Assembly (NCBI GenBank): GCA_905371715.1
Contig: CAJPLV010000002.1
Location: forward strand, 1 to 64,000
DNA from: Candidatus Saccharimonadota bacterium
Lineage (GTDB): Bacteria; Patescibacteriota; Saccharimonadia; Saccharimonadales; Saccharimonadaceae
Direction: 5' to 3'
Length of the DNA stretch: 64,000 nucleotides
Shown here: positions 50,720 through 59,919 of the stretch, one piece after another
Numbering within the stretch: position 1 is the first letter of the stretch
Layout of the letters: every line of letters starts with the position of its first letter
Notes under the pieces: model-generated
Seen by the model: only the letters and a program-made list of their open reading frames with translations
Told to the model about the DNA's origin: nothing
The model's database searches: none
Made by a program: the position numbers and the translations under genes

Positions 50720-51805
50720 TTATCTTCCAATCAAGCGCGTTTTGATTTTTTGAGCGATTGAGCGTTTTTTACGGTGGTCGGCATAAGTCTTTTCGAGTAC
50801 ACTTGAACCAATTGCAGTGGCAATAAAGACGAGTCCGATTGAGCCGACGAACCACTCTGGTGGATCAACACGATAGAGTTTTACGAGCATAACAACGCCG
50901 AGTGCTAAAATTGCCCAGTGCGCGCCGTGTTCTAGATAGCGATACTTGGCAAGCTTGTTTGTTCGCGTCAGGTACACCGTTAGCGACCGCACCCATAATG
51001 CGCCAGCGCCTAGTCCTGCGATGATTAAAATCACGTCGTTGGTAATCGCAAAGGCGCCGATTACACCGTCAAGCGAAAATGAAGCGTCGAGAATGTCGAG
51101 ATAAACGAACGAAGCAAATGCCGCCATGCCGGTTAATACTTTGGCGTGCGATTGCCGCGCTGAGAAATAATCGCCAAACAGCTCAAGCGCTAAATGCACG
51201 AGTGTGCCGAGCACCGATGCCGCCAAAATTGCTTCGCGATGCGCTGGGTCGGCAGTGGCGTACAGTCCCATTGCGACGAGCAACATTACGAACACCTTAA
51301 ACACTTCGTAGCGTCCGAACCGCGACATCATCTTTTCGATTCGCTCAAGCCAGTAGAGATCTTTATTGCGGTCCATAAAATAACTGATGCCAATCATCAA
51401 AAGAAACGTACCGCCGAATGCATTAATAATTGGCGCGGCGCTATGCAGCGTGGCGCTATAGGCTGCCGGCTGATGAAGTGCCATATGGAGCACGCTCATA
51501 AAGTCATGTTGGCTTGACAGCATAACGATGACGATCGGTAAGATGAATCGTACTACAAACACCGCAGTGACAATCCCAACTGTTAAAAACATCGTTTGCC
51601 AGAACTTTGACATGCGCGCCAGAATACGGCTATTGATAACAGCGTTATCAAAACTGAATGTCACCTCAAGGAGAACGAGCACGACGAACAGCCAGAGGGC
51701 TTCAAGCCCTTTATTGTGCGCCGTCCATGCGCCCAACCCGATTGTTAATAGGGCGGAGACGAGGAAAATACGAAATGGATGATGAGCGTGCAGTAATTTT
51801 TTCAT
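50720..51805 (-). CDS. TerC-related DUF475 membrane protein
   Basis: About 361 residues with eight or nine membrane helices. Conserved acidic pairs in helices, EVTFSFDNAVIN and LDILDASFSLDGVIGAF, match DUF475/TerC, a family linked to metal-ion export and tellurium resistance. In TerC proteins these residues probably bind manganese or calcium. The start at 51805 lies seven bases after TATGAT, which itself contains the alternative ATG at 51817. It is convergent with the ABC-2 exporter. Confidence 0.88.
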   Translation of the reverse strand: MKKLLHAHHPFRIFLVSALLTIGLGAWTAHNKGLEALWLFVVLVLLEVTFSFDNAVINSRILARMSKFWQTMFLTVGIVTAVFVVRFILPIVIVMLSSQHDFMSVLHMALHQPAAYSATLHSAAPIINAFGGTFLLMIGISYFMDRNKDLYWLERIEKMMSRFGRYEVFKVFVMLLVAMGLYATADPAHREAILAASVLGTLVHLALELFGDYFSARQSHAKVLTGMAAFASFVYLDILDASFSLDGVIGAFAITNDVILIIAGLGAGALWVRSLTVYLTRTNKLAKYRYLEHGAHWAILALGVVMLVKLYRVDPPEWFVGSIGLVFIATAIGSSVLEKTYADHRKKRSIAQKIKTRLIGR

Positions 51806-51910
51806 ACGGGCTATCATACGGCTTTTTACAAGAAAAATCTAGAGCCGGCAAGCGGCGTGTTTGAGTTTATCTGGGATGAGTACGTCAATTGCACTAGCAC
51901 GCAATACATT

Positions 51911-52144
51911 CTATGAATTCTGTAGTTGTCGTATCTTTAGATTGACGATTTCTTTGGGATCTTTATTTTCTTCCAAAGCGGCGCATGCTTCGTCAATGTA
52001 TTCATTTAGTTCAATCAGACTTAGTTTTTCAACTTCAAACCCAGACGAGTATAGCTCCAGGATAATATGACGTAAACGAACTAAGTCGTCAACGTCTTTT
52101 TGCAAGATAAGAGAATCGGTGAGCGTTAATAAATCATGTTTCAT
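51911..52144 (-). CDS. Small acidic helical protein of unknown function
   Basis: A 77-residue protein, leucine- and glutamate-rich, predicted to be almost entirely helical with heptad-like spacing in RLRHIILELYSSGFEVEKL. TAGGAGG lies nine bases before the ATG, a strong ribosome-binding site. No domain recognised. About 50 bases upstream is repeat element B, whose second copy lies upstream of another minus-strand gene (the second DUF3800), so the two may share regulation. Confidence 0.75.
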   Translation of the reverse strand: MKHDLLTLTDSLILQKDVDDLVRLRHIILELYSSGFEVEKLSLIELNEYIDEACAALEENKDPKEIVNLKIRQLQNS

Positions 52145-52189
52145 ATATGTGGCCTCCTAGGAAAGTGAATATCTGCTAAATCATTCGGG

Positions 52190-52256
52190 GCAGCTCCTTC
52201 CTAAATTAAGCTTATTTTCACTACTTATTCTAGCTTAGCGGGTTGCTCTTTTTGTT
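52190..52256. repeat. Intergenic repeat element, copy B
   Basis: Carries the same 18-mer as copy A at 52212-52229 and similar flanks. Outer arms GCAGC and GTTGC can pair (one G-T), in the position where copy A has ACAGT/ACTGT. Confidence 0.6.
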
Positions 52257-52323
52257 GATTTAAGTTAATTCTTCTTTCTGGACTCGTTGAGTGAACCGAG
52301 TTTTGGTGATAAAAATTAATTGC

Positions 52324-52371
52324 TTGCGCCTGTGGTATAATCTGCTACAATATAAGCATTAACAAGTTAAC
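52324..52371 (+). promoter_or_regulatory. Promoter region of the arginine deiminase operon
   Basis: Two candidate -10 boxes occur: TATAAT (52336-52341) and TGC-TACAAT (52346-52351), the latter 16 bases after TTGCGC. An inverted repeat TTAAC-AA-GTTAA follows at 52360-52371 and could be an operator. The start GTG at 52395 is preceded by AGGGGGT. Confidence 0.5.
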
Positions 52372-52394
52372 ATACACAACCGCAGGGGGTTAGG

Positions 52395-54746
52395 GTGGAC
52401 GAACCTATTTATATTACATCGGAAATTGGACGACTTCGCACGGTGCTGCTGCATCGCCCGGGCGAAGAATTAGAAAATCTGACGCCGGAAACATTGCATG
52501 ATTTGTTATTCGACGATATTCCGCACCTGAAAGTGGCGCAGGAAGAGCACGATCGGTTCGCGGACGTGTTGCGCGAGCGCGGCATTGAGGTGCTGTATCT
52601 CGACGAGCTGGCAGCAGAATCATTGGCGGATGACGCGGTGCGGCGGCGGTTTGTCGATGAAATGCTTGCGGCGAGCAAACAGGGCGAACGTCGCGTTACG
52701 AGGGCATTGGCAGAATACTTGCTCGGTATGGAGCCGCGCCAAATGGTACGCAAGCTCATGGCGGGCGTACGTAAAGACGAAATCAACTTACCAGCCGAGC
52801 ATAGCGAGCAACTGCATGACATGGTTGAGCAGGATCATTATCCATTCTATCTTGATCCGATGCCGAATTTGTACTTTACGCGCGATCCAGCGGCGGCAAT
52901 TGGGCGCGGGCTGACGATTAACCGTATGCACTGGCCGGCGCGGCGCCGCGAATCGCTATTTATGCGTTACATCATTGATCATCATCCGCGGTTTGCCGGC
53001 AAAAATATTCCGGTGTGGTACAATCGCGATGAGAAGTTCTCGATGGAGGGCGGCGATGAGCTTATCTTGAATCGCACAACAATGGCAATCGGTATTAGCG
53101 AGCGTACGACACCGGAAGCGATCGAAACGATGGCGGCAAATTTGTTTGCCGGCTCGGAATTTAAGAAAATTATCGCTCTGCAAATTCCAAAGAGCCATGC
53201 ATTCATGCACCTTGATACGGTGTTTACGATGATTGACTATGACAAGTTCACAATTCATCCGGAAATCCGCGACGCTGAAGGACACTTGAATCTGTTTATT
53301 CTGGAAAAAGTCGAAGGACAAAAATACCCGAAGATTACGCGCGAAAATGACTTAGAGCATGCGTTGCGCGTAGCGCTTAGCCTTCCGAAAATTACACTGA
53401 TTGAGTGCGGCGGCGGCGACGAAATCGCGGCAGCCCGCGAGCAATGGAACGACGGAAGCAACACGCTTGCGATCGCGCCAGGCGTGGTGGTGACATATGA
53501 TCGTAATTATGTGACGAACCAAAAACTGCGCGATGCTGGCGTTGAAGTGATTGAAATTTCTGGCTCGGAGCTTGGCCGCGGCCGCGGCGGTCCGCGCTGT
53601 ATGAGTATGCCGCTGGTGCGCGAAGAGTTGAAGCACCGCATTGAAGTAAATGATAATCGCGGAGTTAGCGTTCCGGTCGCAAACATGCCAAGCGCGGTCG
53701 CGCCGCGATTTATTGAAAAAGCAGAGCCAAATACCGTGCCATCCGGCAAGTGGGCGCTTTCGCGCGAGTTGCGCGGGCGGTCATTTCTAACGCTGAAAGA
53801 TTTCACGCCGAGCGAAATCCGCTTGATGCTTGATACGGCGCACGAATTAAAGCGTCAAAAGAAAAATGGTCAAGCGCACCGTTTGCACGAAGGTAAGCAG
53901 GTCGCGCTACTGTTTGAAAAGACCTCAACGCGGACGCGCTGCGCATTCACGGTTGCCGCAAACGACCTCGGTGTTGCGCCGGAGTTCTTGGGTAAAGATG
54001 ATATTCAGCTCGGCAAGAAAGAATCGGTTGAAGATACGGCAAAGGTACTTGGCCGCATGTTTGATGGTATTGAATTCCGCGGCTTCAAGCACTCGACGGT
54101 TGAAGGCTTGGCAGAATTTGCAAATGTGCCGGTGTGGAACGGTTTGACCGACACATTCCACCCGACGCAGATTTTGGCGGACTTCATGACGATTGAAGAA
54201 CATGTCGGCAAGCTGAAAGGCGCGAAGCTGGTGTTTGTCGGTGACGGGCGCAATAATATGGCGAACAGCTTGTTGATTGGTTCGGCGAAAATGGGCGTTG
54301 ATTTCCGAATCCTGGCGCCGCGCGAATTGCACCCGGTCGGCGAAATCCTCGAAACGGCGCGCGCGATCGCTGCAGAAACCGGCGCGAAGATTATGGTTAC
54401 TGATAATCACGGCGAGGCGCTTGCGGGCGCAGACGCAATTTACACCGATGTGTGGGCGTCGATGGGCGAAGAAGATCAATTCGCTGAGCGCATCGCTCTC
54501 CTTAAGCCGTACCAAGTCAACCGCGCAATGCTTGAACAGACGCGCAATCTAAACGTGAAGTTCTTGCACTGCTTGCCGTCCTTCCACGACACGAATACGA
54601 CGATCGGCCAGCAGATCCACGATCAATACGGTCTGGATTGCATGGAAGTGACTGACGAGGTCTTCCGCAGCAAACATAGCGTCGTATTCGACGAAGCTGA
54701 AAATCGCATGCATACCATCAAGGCCGTCATGGCGTTGACGCTGTAA
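52395..54746 (+). CDS. Arginine deiminase-ornithine carbamoyltransferase fusion
   Basis: A 783-residue bifunctional protein. Residues 1 to about 415 are a complete arginine deiminase: [31 protein letters not shown] (catalytic histidine), and [10 protein letters not shown] with the nucleophile cysteine C402. After a linker of about 35 residues, residues about 450-783 are a complete ornithine carbamoyltransferase: STRTR (511-515) for carbamoyl phosphate, [10 protein letters not shown], and HCLPSFHD (725-732) with the ornithine-side cysteine. Together they turn arginine into ornithine, ammonia and carbamoyl phosphate. These are normally separate genes (arcA, arcB). There is no stop or frameshift between the parts. 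Confidence 0.93.
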   Translation: MDEPIYITSEIGRLRTVLLHRPGEELENLTPETLHDLLFDDIPHLKVAQEEHDRFADVLRERGIEVLYLDELAAESLADDAVRRRFVDEMLAASKQGERRVTRALAEYLLGMEPRQMVRKLMAGVRKDEINLPAEHSEQLHDMVEQDHYPFYLDPMPNLYFTRDPAAAIGRGLTINRMHWPARRRESLFMRYIIDHHPRFAGKNIPVWYNRDEKFSMEGGDELILNRTTMAIGISERTTPEAIETMAANLFAGSEFKKIIALQIPKSHAFMHLDTVFTMIDYDKFTIHPEIRDAEGHLNLFILEKVEGQKYPKITRENDLEHALRVALSLPKITLIECGGGDEIAAAREQWNDGSNTLAIAPGVVVTYDRNYVTNQKLRDAGVEVIEISGSELGRGRGGPRCMSMPLVREELKHRIEVNDNRGVSVPVANMPSAVAPRFIEKAEPNTVPSGKWALSRELRGRSFLTLKDFTPSEIRLMLDTAHELKRQKKNGQAHRLHEGKQVALLFEKTSTRTRCAFTVAANDLGVAPEFLGKDDIQLGKKESVEDTAKVLGRMFDGIEFRGFKHSTVEGLAEFANVPVWNGLTDTFHPTQILADFMTIEEHVGKLKGAKLVFVGDGRNNMANSLLIGSAKMGVDFRILAPRELHPVGEILETARAIAAETGAKIMVTDNHGEALAGADAIYTDVWASMGEEDQFAERIALLKPYQVNRAMLEQTRNLNVKFLHCLPSFHDTNTTIGQQIHDQYGLDCMEVTDEVFRSKHSVVFDEAENRMHTIKAVMALTL

Positions 54747-54772
54747 AATAACGGAGTGAAGGAGGCTCCAAC

Positions 54773-56338
54773 ATGGTAGAAAAAATTAAAAAAGTTAAGA
54801 AGAAGCTGCGATCGCCATCGGCGTTTACCGTATTGTTCGTCGTGATTGCGCTAATGGCAGCGCTGACGTGGGTTATCTCGTCTGGTCAATATAAACTTGA
54901 TAAAGACGGCAATCGCGAATCAGGCACGTATTCGAAAGTCGATAAGCAGAAAATCGTCGATCTCGACGATAGCGGCGAGCCGAAAAAAGACGATGACGGC
55001 AACACTGTCACGCATGATGGTCGCCAAGGGCTGTGGGACGCCTTTATCGCGCCGATCAAAGGTATGTCTGAGAAGCTTGATGTTATCGTGTTCGTTCTCA
55101 TTCTCGGCGGCTTCTTGGGCGTAACGATGAAAACCGGCGCGCTTGATGCGACGCTTGGCGCGCTGCTACGCAAAATGAAGGGCAAAGAGAAGTGGCTTAT
55201 TCCGATCTTGATGGTATTCTTCTCGATCGGCGGTACGACGTACGGTATGCAAGAAGAAACGGTGGCGTTTTATGCGCTTGTCGTGCCGATCATGATGGCC
55301 GCCGGCTACAATGCGATGACCGCAGTGATGGTGATTGTGCTTGGCGCTGGCTCGGGTGTGCTTGGCTCGACGCTGAATCCATTTTCAACAGGCATCGCAG
55401 CGAAATCTGCCGGCGTTGAGCTGGACAAAGTGCTTGGCGTTCAGGCGATTATTTGGCTGTTGTGTTTGGCTGCGGCGATCGTATTTACAATGCGCTATGC
55501 TGCGAAAGTGAAAAAAGGCAGCTACAAAGACGATGTACGTTATAAGCCGGCGACGACAGCGCTTGATATGACAAACGTGCCGAAGTTTACGCGTTCGCGT
55601 ATTGCAGTGATGATTGTATTCGCGCTGACATTTGTCTGCATGACAATTTCGCTTATGCCGTGGGAGAAGTGGGGCGTGACGCTTTTCAAAGACTTGTATA
55701 CTGCGGCAAGCGACGTGCCGGTAGTTGGCGCATTGTTCGGTGTCGGGCATTCGCTTCCGTTTGGCGACTGGTATTTCAATGAAATTTCGGCGCTATTCCT
55801 GATTTCAACAATCGTGATTGCAACGATTTACTACCGCCAATTCAAAAAAGAGGAAGTGTTTGTCGTTGATGCGTTCCTGAAAGGTTCGGCTGACCTGCTA
55901 AGCGTCGCCCTTATTATTGCGGTAGCAGCGGGCGTCGGCGTTGTCATGCAGAGCGGCGGCATTCAAGACACGATTATCAGCTGGGGTGAAAATTCGCTGA
56001 AACATGTCGGGCAAGGATTTGTCGGCGTGTTGGCGTACATCTTCTTCCTGCCAATGTCATTCATCATCCCGTCATCATCCGGTTTGGCGGCAGCAACGAT
56101 GCCTGTTATTGCGCCAGTGGCCGAGCTGGTTGGCGTCGGTAAAGAAGTTGTTGTGGCGGCTTTCGCGACAGCGTCCGGCGTGCTTAACATGATGGCGCCA
56201 ACTATCGCGTCGCTGATGGGCGGGCTAGCACTCGCTGGCGTATCGTACCGCACCTGGTTGAAACGTACGTTGCCGATTATGATAATCTTTGCCGCGATTA
56301 GCCTCGTTGTGATCGCGTTGTTCGGGATGATTCATTGA
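54773..56338 (+). CDS. YfcC-family arginine/ornithine antiporter
   Basis: A 521-residue protein with about 12 membrane helices of the YfcC/DcuC superfamily (AbgT-related). FALVVPIMMAAGYNAMTAVM, VLGAGSGVLGSTLNPFSTGIA and SFIIPSSSGLAAATMPVIAP are family re-entrant-loop signatures. The family includes the arginine-ornithine exchanger ArcD2-like proteins found in arc operons, and its position between the fusion enzyme and carbamate kinase supports that role. GGAGG lies nine bases upstream. The stop overlaps arcC by one base. Confidence 0.9.
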   Translation: MVEKIKKVKKKLRSPSAFTVLFVVIALMAALTWVISSGQYKLDKDGNRESGTYSKVDKQKIVDLDDSGEPKKDDDGNTVTHDGRQGLWDAFIAPIKGMSEKLDVIVFVLILGGFLGVTMKTGALDATLGALLRKMKGKEKWLIPILMVFFSIGGTTYGMQEETVAFYALVVPIMMAAGYNAMTAVMVIVLGAGSGVLGSTLNPFSTGIAAKSAGVELDKVLGVQAIIWLLCLAAAIVFTMRYAAKVKKGSYKDDVRYKPATTALDMTNVPKFTRSRIAVMIVFALTFVCMTISLMPWEKWGVTLFKDLYTAASDVPVVGALFGVGHSLPFGDWYFNEISALFLISTIVIATIYYRQFKKEEVFVVDAFLKGSADLLSVALIIAVAAGVGVVMQSGGIQDTIISWGENSLKHVGQGFVGVLAYIFFLPMSFIIPSSSGLAAATMPVIAPVAELVGVGKEVVVAAFATASGVLNMMAPTIASLMGGLALAGVSYRTWLKRTLPIMIIFAAISLVVIALFGMIH

Positions 56339-57285
56339 TGAACCGGAAAACAGTTGTCGTTGCACTGGGCGGCAATGCCCTGCAAAAACAAGGCGAAGCG
56401 TCGGCGCACGCGCAGCAGCGTGTTGCCGATGCGACGGCGCGCCATCTGGTGCCGTTGATTTTGAGCGGGTATCGATTGGTAATCGTGCACGGTAATGGTC
56501 CGCAAGTCGGTAATATTGTTCTGCACGAGGAATCAATTAACACGGCGGAAGTGCCGACGTTTCCGCTTGATACGTGCGTTGCGATGAGCCAGGGCGCGAT
56601 CGGATTTTGGCTGCAGCAGGCGCTGATTGATGAGTTTAGCCGCCGCCATATGCATAGTGTTGCGTCGACAGTTGTGACGCAGGTTGTTGTCGACAAAGAT
56701 GATCCAGCATTTAAAGACCCGACGAAACCGATCGGCGTATTCTACAAAACGAAAGACGACGCTAGCGCTGCGGCAAACGGCAGGGGCTTCGTATTCAAGG
56801 AAGACGCTGGGCGCGGGTGGCGCCGCGTTGTACCGTCGCCGAAGCCGCTGCGGATTGTTGAAGAATATACGGTGAAGGCGATGCTTGACGCTGGCGTGAC
56901 AGTTATTACGGGCGGCGGTGGTGGCGTGCCGGTTGTTGAAACTACAGATGAAGGACTTGAGGGTGTTGAGGCAGTTGTCGATAAAGACTTCACCGCGGCA
57001 GTTGTTGCTGATGCGGTTGATGCGGAAGCGCTAGTGATTTTGACGGCAGTCGATAACGCGATGGTTGATTACGGCAAACCGACGGCGCGTGCGATCGGGC
57101 GCACAACAGTGCAGGAAATGCAAAGGTACGTGGACGCTGGCCAGTTTGCGCCGGGCAGTATGTTGCCGAAAGTGCAAGCAGCAATGAAATTCGCGCAAAA
57201 ACCAGGCCGCCGCGCTATTATTGCGAGCCTTGAGCATGCAAGCGACGCGCTTGACGGGCAAGTCGGTACAATTATCGAAAGCTAG
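56338..57285 (+). CDS. arcC: Carbamate kinase
   Basis: About 315 residues of the amino-acid-kinase fold. VVVALGGNALQKQGE at the start, IVHGNGPQVGNI, GFWLQQAL, VVPSPKPLRIVE and VITGGGGGVPV are the arcC signature blocks; KDFTAAVVADAVDAE contributes ATP binding. It makes ATP from carbamoyl phosphate and ADP, the energy-yielding step of the arginine deiminase pathway. ATG 56338 overlaps the antiporter stop (TGATG). A strong terminator follows. Confidence 0.95.
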   Translation: MNRKTVVVALGGNALQKQGEASAHAQQRVADATARHLVPLILSGYRLVIVHGNGPQVGNIVLHEESINTAEVPTFPLDTCVAMSQGAIGFWLQQALIDEFSRRHMHSVASTVVTQVVVDKDDPAFKDPTKPIGVFYKTKDDASAAANGRGFVFKEDAGRGWRRVVPSPKPLRIVEEYTVKAMLDAGVTVITGGGGGVPVVETTDEGLEGVEAVVDKDFTAAVVADAVDAEALVILTAVDNAMVDYGKPTARAIGRTTVQEMQRYVDAGQFAPGSMLPKVQAAMKFAQKPGRRAIIASLEHASDALDGQVGTIIES

Positions 57286-57308
57286 GCGAAGCAAAATCGA
57301 AAGTTTCT

Positions 57309-57337
57309 AAAATAGCGGCCGAGTTAGCCGCTATTTT
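57309..57337 (+). terminator. Terminator of the arginine deiminase operon
   Basis: An 11-base stem (AAAATAGCGGC/GCCGCTATTTT) around a seven-base loop, 20 bases after arcC. Confidence 0.9.
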
Positions 57338-57411
57338 GGTTGATTGTTAGATCCTAGGTACGCTAGATATAGCGTGTGAAAGGCGAAATTTAGGTAAAAC
57401 GGCAAATACAG

Positions 57412-57678
57412 CTAAAACCAGCTGCCTGCGTTTGCTTTCATCTTCTCAATGATTTCTGCGGAATTGCTATATTTACCCTCGGGGCATTCGGCGTCATCGT
57501 GCAAGTGGCACTCTTTCAGATTGTTTAAGCGTGCTGTCGTTAAGTTGATCTGCAGCTGCTTAAACTCTTGGTCTTTGTGCAGCCAGTGGATGTGCCACGC
57601 CATAGCCGCAATCGCGGCGACTATCACGGCGCGATACATGATATGTGTTAATCGTTTCAGGGTAGCTGCCGTGCTCAT
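57412..57678 (-). CDS. Small single-pass membrane protein
   Basis: About 88 residues with one membrane helix (near residues 15-32) and an external tail containing two cysteines (ECHLHDDAECPEG) that could form a disulfide. No family recognised. The ATG at 57678 follows TATACT by exactly six bases, giving a leaderless transcript, and the longer frame to 57732 would run across that promoter. It is divergent from groES, separated by the CIRCE region. Confidence 0.7.
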   Translation of the reverse strand: MSTAATLKRLTHIMYRAVIVAAIAAMAWHIHWLHKDQEFKQLQINLTTARLNNLKECHLHDDAECPEGKYSNSAEIIEKMKANAGSWF

Positions 57679-57684
57679 ACTTAT

Positions 57685-57690
57685 AGTATA
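57685..57690 (-). promoter_or_regulatory. -10 element, leaderless promoter of the small membrane gene
   Basis: TATACT ending six bases before the ATG at 57678. Confidence 0.6.
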
Positions 57691-57724
57691 CACTAGGAAC
57701 TCGAAATTATTTTCATAAAACCTC

Positions 57725-57753
57725 TTGCACATTTTCTAGCACTCGTATATACT
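57725..57753 (+). promoter_or_regulatory. groES-groEL promoter
   Basis: TTGCAC (57725-57730), 17-base spacer, TATACT (57748-57753). The -10 box lies inside the nine-base spacer of the first CIRCE element. Confidence 0.8.
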
Positions 57754-57790
57754 GAGTGCTAGAAATAGCACTCTTACACAGAGAGTGCCA
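57735..57790. promoter_or_regulatory. Two tandem CIRCE operators (HrcA sites)
   Basis: Copy one, TCTAGCACTC-N9-GAGTGCTAGA (57735-57763), is perfect. Copy two, TAGCACTC-N9-GAGTGCCA (57766-57790), has one mismatched arm base. Both keep the nine-base spacer of the CIRCE consensus, so HrcA should repress the chaperonin operon and release it on heat stress. The second copy lies in the transcribed leader. Confidence 0.93.
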
Positions 57791-57812
57791 GTTAACACGA
57801 AAGGGGTAATTA

Positions 57813-58082
57813 ATGAGTTCACCGATCAAGCCGATGGCGCACTTCGTTGTCGCCGTCAAGGAGAAGAAACCGAGTAAAACTGCGAGTGGGATTCTGCTCC
57901 CTGAATCGGCTCAAGAAAAGTCAGAGGCGGCGAAAGTTATAGCCGTCGGGTCGGACGTTAAGGACGTGAAGAATGGTCAAAATGTTGTGTATAAAAATTA
58001 CGCAGCGACAACGATCAAACTTGACAAGGAAGAATATTTGATTATCAAAGACGAGGATATCCTCGCAACGGTAGAGGAGTAA
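57813..58082 (+). CDS. groES: Co-chaperonin GroES
   Basis: An 89-residue GroES. Typical segments are KEKKPSKTASGILLPESAQEK (mobile loop) and the final KDEDILATVEE. It caps the GroEL ring during ATP-driven folding. AAAGGGG precedes the ATG. Four bases separate it from groEL. Length is normal to slightly short. Confidence 0.95.
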   Translation: MSSPIKPMAHFVVAVKEKKPSKTASGILLPESAQEKSEAAKVIAVGSDVKDVKNGQNVVYKNYAATTIKLDKEEYLIIKDEDILATVEE

Positions 58083-58086
58083 ATAT

Positions 58087-59721
58087 ATGGCGAAGAAAGT
58101 TTTTTACGATGAAGATGCGCGCCGCCGCGTGTTAGGCGGAGCGGAAGTACTATATAACGCAGTCAAGACTACGATGGGCCCGAAAGGACGCAACGTTGTA
58201 GTCGGGAAAAGTTATGGTGGTCCAAGTGTGACGCACGACGGTGTAACGGTGGCGAAGAGTATTGACATCGCTGATGTCGATGATGAAACGCTTGGTTTTA
58301 AGGTTGGTGCTGAGCTGATTAAACAAGCCGCCAACAAGATGAATGACGTCGCGGGCGACGGTACGACAACGGTGACAGTATTGACCTATCATATTCTGCA
58401 CGAAGCGAACAAATTGATTGCCGCCGGACACAATCCGATGCTGCTGCGCAAAGGATTGGAGCGCGCTGCGGTTGAAATTACTAAAGAATTGACTAAATTA
58501 TCGGAAGACATTAAAGGCGATAAAAAGCGCGTAGCGGAAGTTGCGACGATTTCGGCGGGCGACGAAGCGATTGGCGCGCTGATCGCCGATGTGATGGACA
58601 AGATCGGCCCAAATGGTATCGTGACAGTTGAAGAAGGGCGCGGTCTGGAATTGGAAAGCGAAGTCGTTGAAGGCTTTACGGTGCAGCGCGGGTTCATCAG
58701 TCCATACATGGTGACTGATCCAAAGCGTATGGAAGCAGTGTATGACAAGCCGGCGGTCGTGGTGACTGACAAGAAAGTTTCGTCAGCGCAAGAATTTGTG
58801 CCGTTGCTTGAGATGATTGCGCAAAGCGGCAAGAAAGATTTGGTACTGATCGCTGACGATGTAGACGGCGAAGCGCTTAGTTTGCTGGTGCTGAACCGTT
58901 TGAAAGGTTCGTTTAACACGCTCGCGATCAAAGCGCCGAGCGACAAAGACGTGCTGTATGACATCGCGGCATTGGTTGGCGCAAAAGTTATCACTGACGA
59001 CACAGGCATGGCGTTTGACAACGTTGGCAGCGACGTGATCGGTTCAGCGCGCAAGGTTATCGCTACAAAAGACGTGACGACGATCGTTGAGGGCGCAGGC
59101 AGCAAGAGTGAAGTGCAGGCGCGCGTCGACCAAATTGATGTACAGGTTGAAGAGGCGTCAAGCGATTACACGCGCAATAACCTGCTGAAGCGCCAAGCAG
59201 CGTTGACGGGCGAAGTTGCAGTGATTAAAGTCGGTGGTGCGACTGAGACGGAGATTGAAGAGAAGAAGTATCGTGTCGACGACGCAGTTGCAGCAGTTAA
59301 GGCAGCGCTTGCCGAGGGAATCGTGCCGGGCGGCGGCGTGACGCTGGTTGATCTGGCTGGCAACTACAAATATGCAGGCAGTAAAGACGCGTCGGTCGCG
59401 GCGGGTGAGAAATTGCTTGTAAATGCGCTGGAGCAGCCGTTCCGTATTCTGCTTGCAAACTCCGGTTTGAACGCTGACGAATGGTTGCCGCAAGTGCGTA
59501 AGGCTAAGGCGGGGCAGGGTATTGATGTGAATCACCCGACCGAGCTAATTGACCTAAAGAAGAGCGGTGTCGTTGATCCGGTGCGCGTCACGAAAGAGGC
59601 ATTGCAGAATGCCGCCTCAATCGCCGGTACGGCAATGACAATGGGCGCATTAGTGGTTGATGTGCCGGAGAAAGAAGCTCCAAGTACGCCGGATATGAGC
59701 GGTATGGGCGGGTACATGTAG
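58087..59721 (+). CDS. groEL: Chaperonin GroEL
   Basis: A 544-residue GroEL of normal length. The nucleotide-binding TTMGPKGRNVVV and VAGDGTTTVTVL with catalytic aspartate, the apical region around RGFISPYMVT, and AEGIVPGGGVTLV are all present. The C-terminus ends STPDMSGMGGYM, a short version of the usual GGM tail. It folds cytosolic proteins with GroES, and is controlled by the CIRCE sites upstream. Confidence 0.97.
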   Translation: MAKKVFYDEDARRRVLGGAEVLYNAVKTTMGPKGRNVVVGKSYGGPSVTHDGVTVAKSIDIADVDDETLGFKVGAELIKQAANKMNDVAGDGTTTVTVLTYHILHEANKLIAAGHNPMLLRKGLERAAVEITKELTKLSEDIKGDKKRVAEVATISAGDEAIGALIADVMDKIGPNGIVTVEEGRGLELESEVVEGFTVQRGFISPYMVTDPKRMEAVYDKPAVVVTDKKVSSAQEFVPLLEMIAQSGKKDLVLIADDVDGEALSLLVLNRLKGSFNTLAIKAPSDKDVLYDIAALVGAKVITDDTGMAFDNVGSDVIGSARKVIATKDVTTIVEGAGSKSEVQARVDQIDVQVEEASSDYTRNNLLKRQAALTGEVAVIKVGGATETEIEEKKYRVDDAVAAVKAALAEGIVPGGGVTLVDLAGNYKYAGSKDASVAAGEKLLVNALEQPFRILLANSGLNADEWLPQVRKAKAGQGIDVNHPTELIDLKKSGVVDPVRVTKEALQNAASIAGTAMTMGALVVDVPEKEAPSTPDMSGMGGYM

Positions 59722-59770
59722 AAAACGCTCCTCTCTGGGCGCGGAAAAAGCTACTAGCTCAAAAATAGTA

Positions 59771-59805
59771 AGAAAGTTCCCTAGTGAAGCAGGGGGCTTT
59801 CTTTA
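59771..59805 (+). terminator. Terminator after groEL
   Basis: A stem GAAAGTTCCCT/AGGGGGCTTTC with an eight-base loop followed by a T-rich tail. Confidence 0.8.
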
Positions 59806-59849
59806 TGGCGCATGAATTTATCTACGGGCGCGAAATGATAAATAGGCGG

Positions 59850-59877
59850 TTGACTTTTTTCGTAAATTGCGTATCAT
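59850..59877 (+). promoter_or_regulatory. Promoter of the Rrf2-type operon
   Basis: TTGACT (59850-59855), 16-base spacer, TATCAT (59872-59877). Confidence 0.6.
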
Positions 59878-59919
59878 GGATTATGGATATAACTTATCGA
59901 TGATTGGAGTATTATCCCT

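Noticed and set aside
58389..59105. Long 238-codon open frame antisense to groEL
   Set aside because: It is a shadow of groEL codon bias; it has no ribosome-binding site or recognisable domain and sits fully inside a strongly conserved gene.
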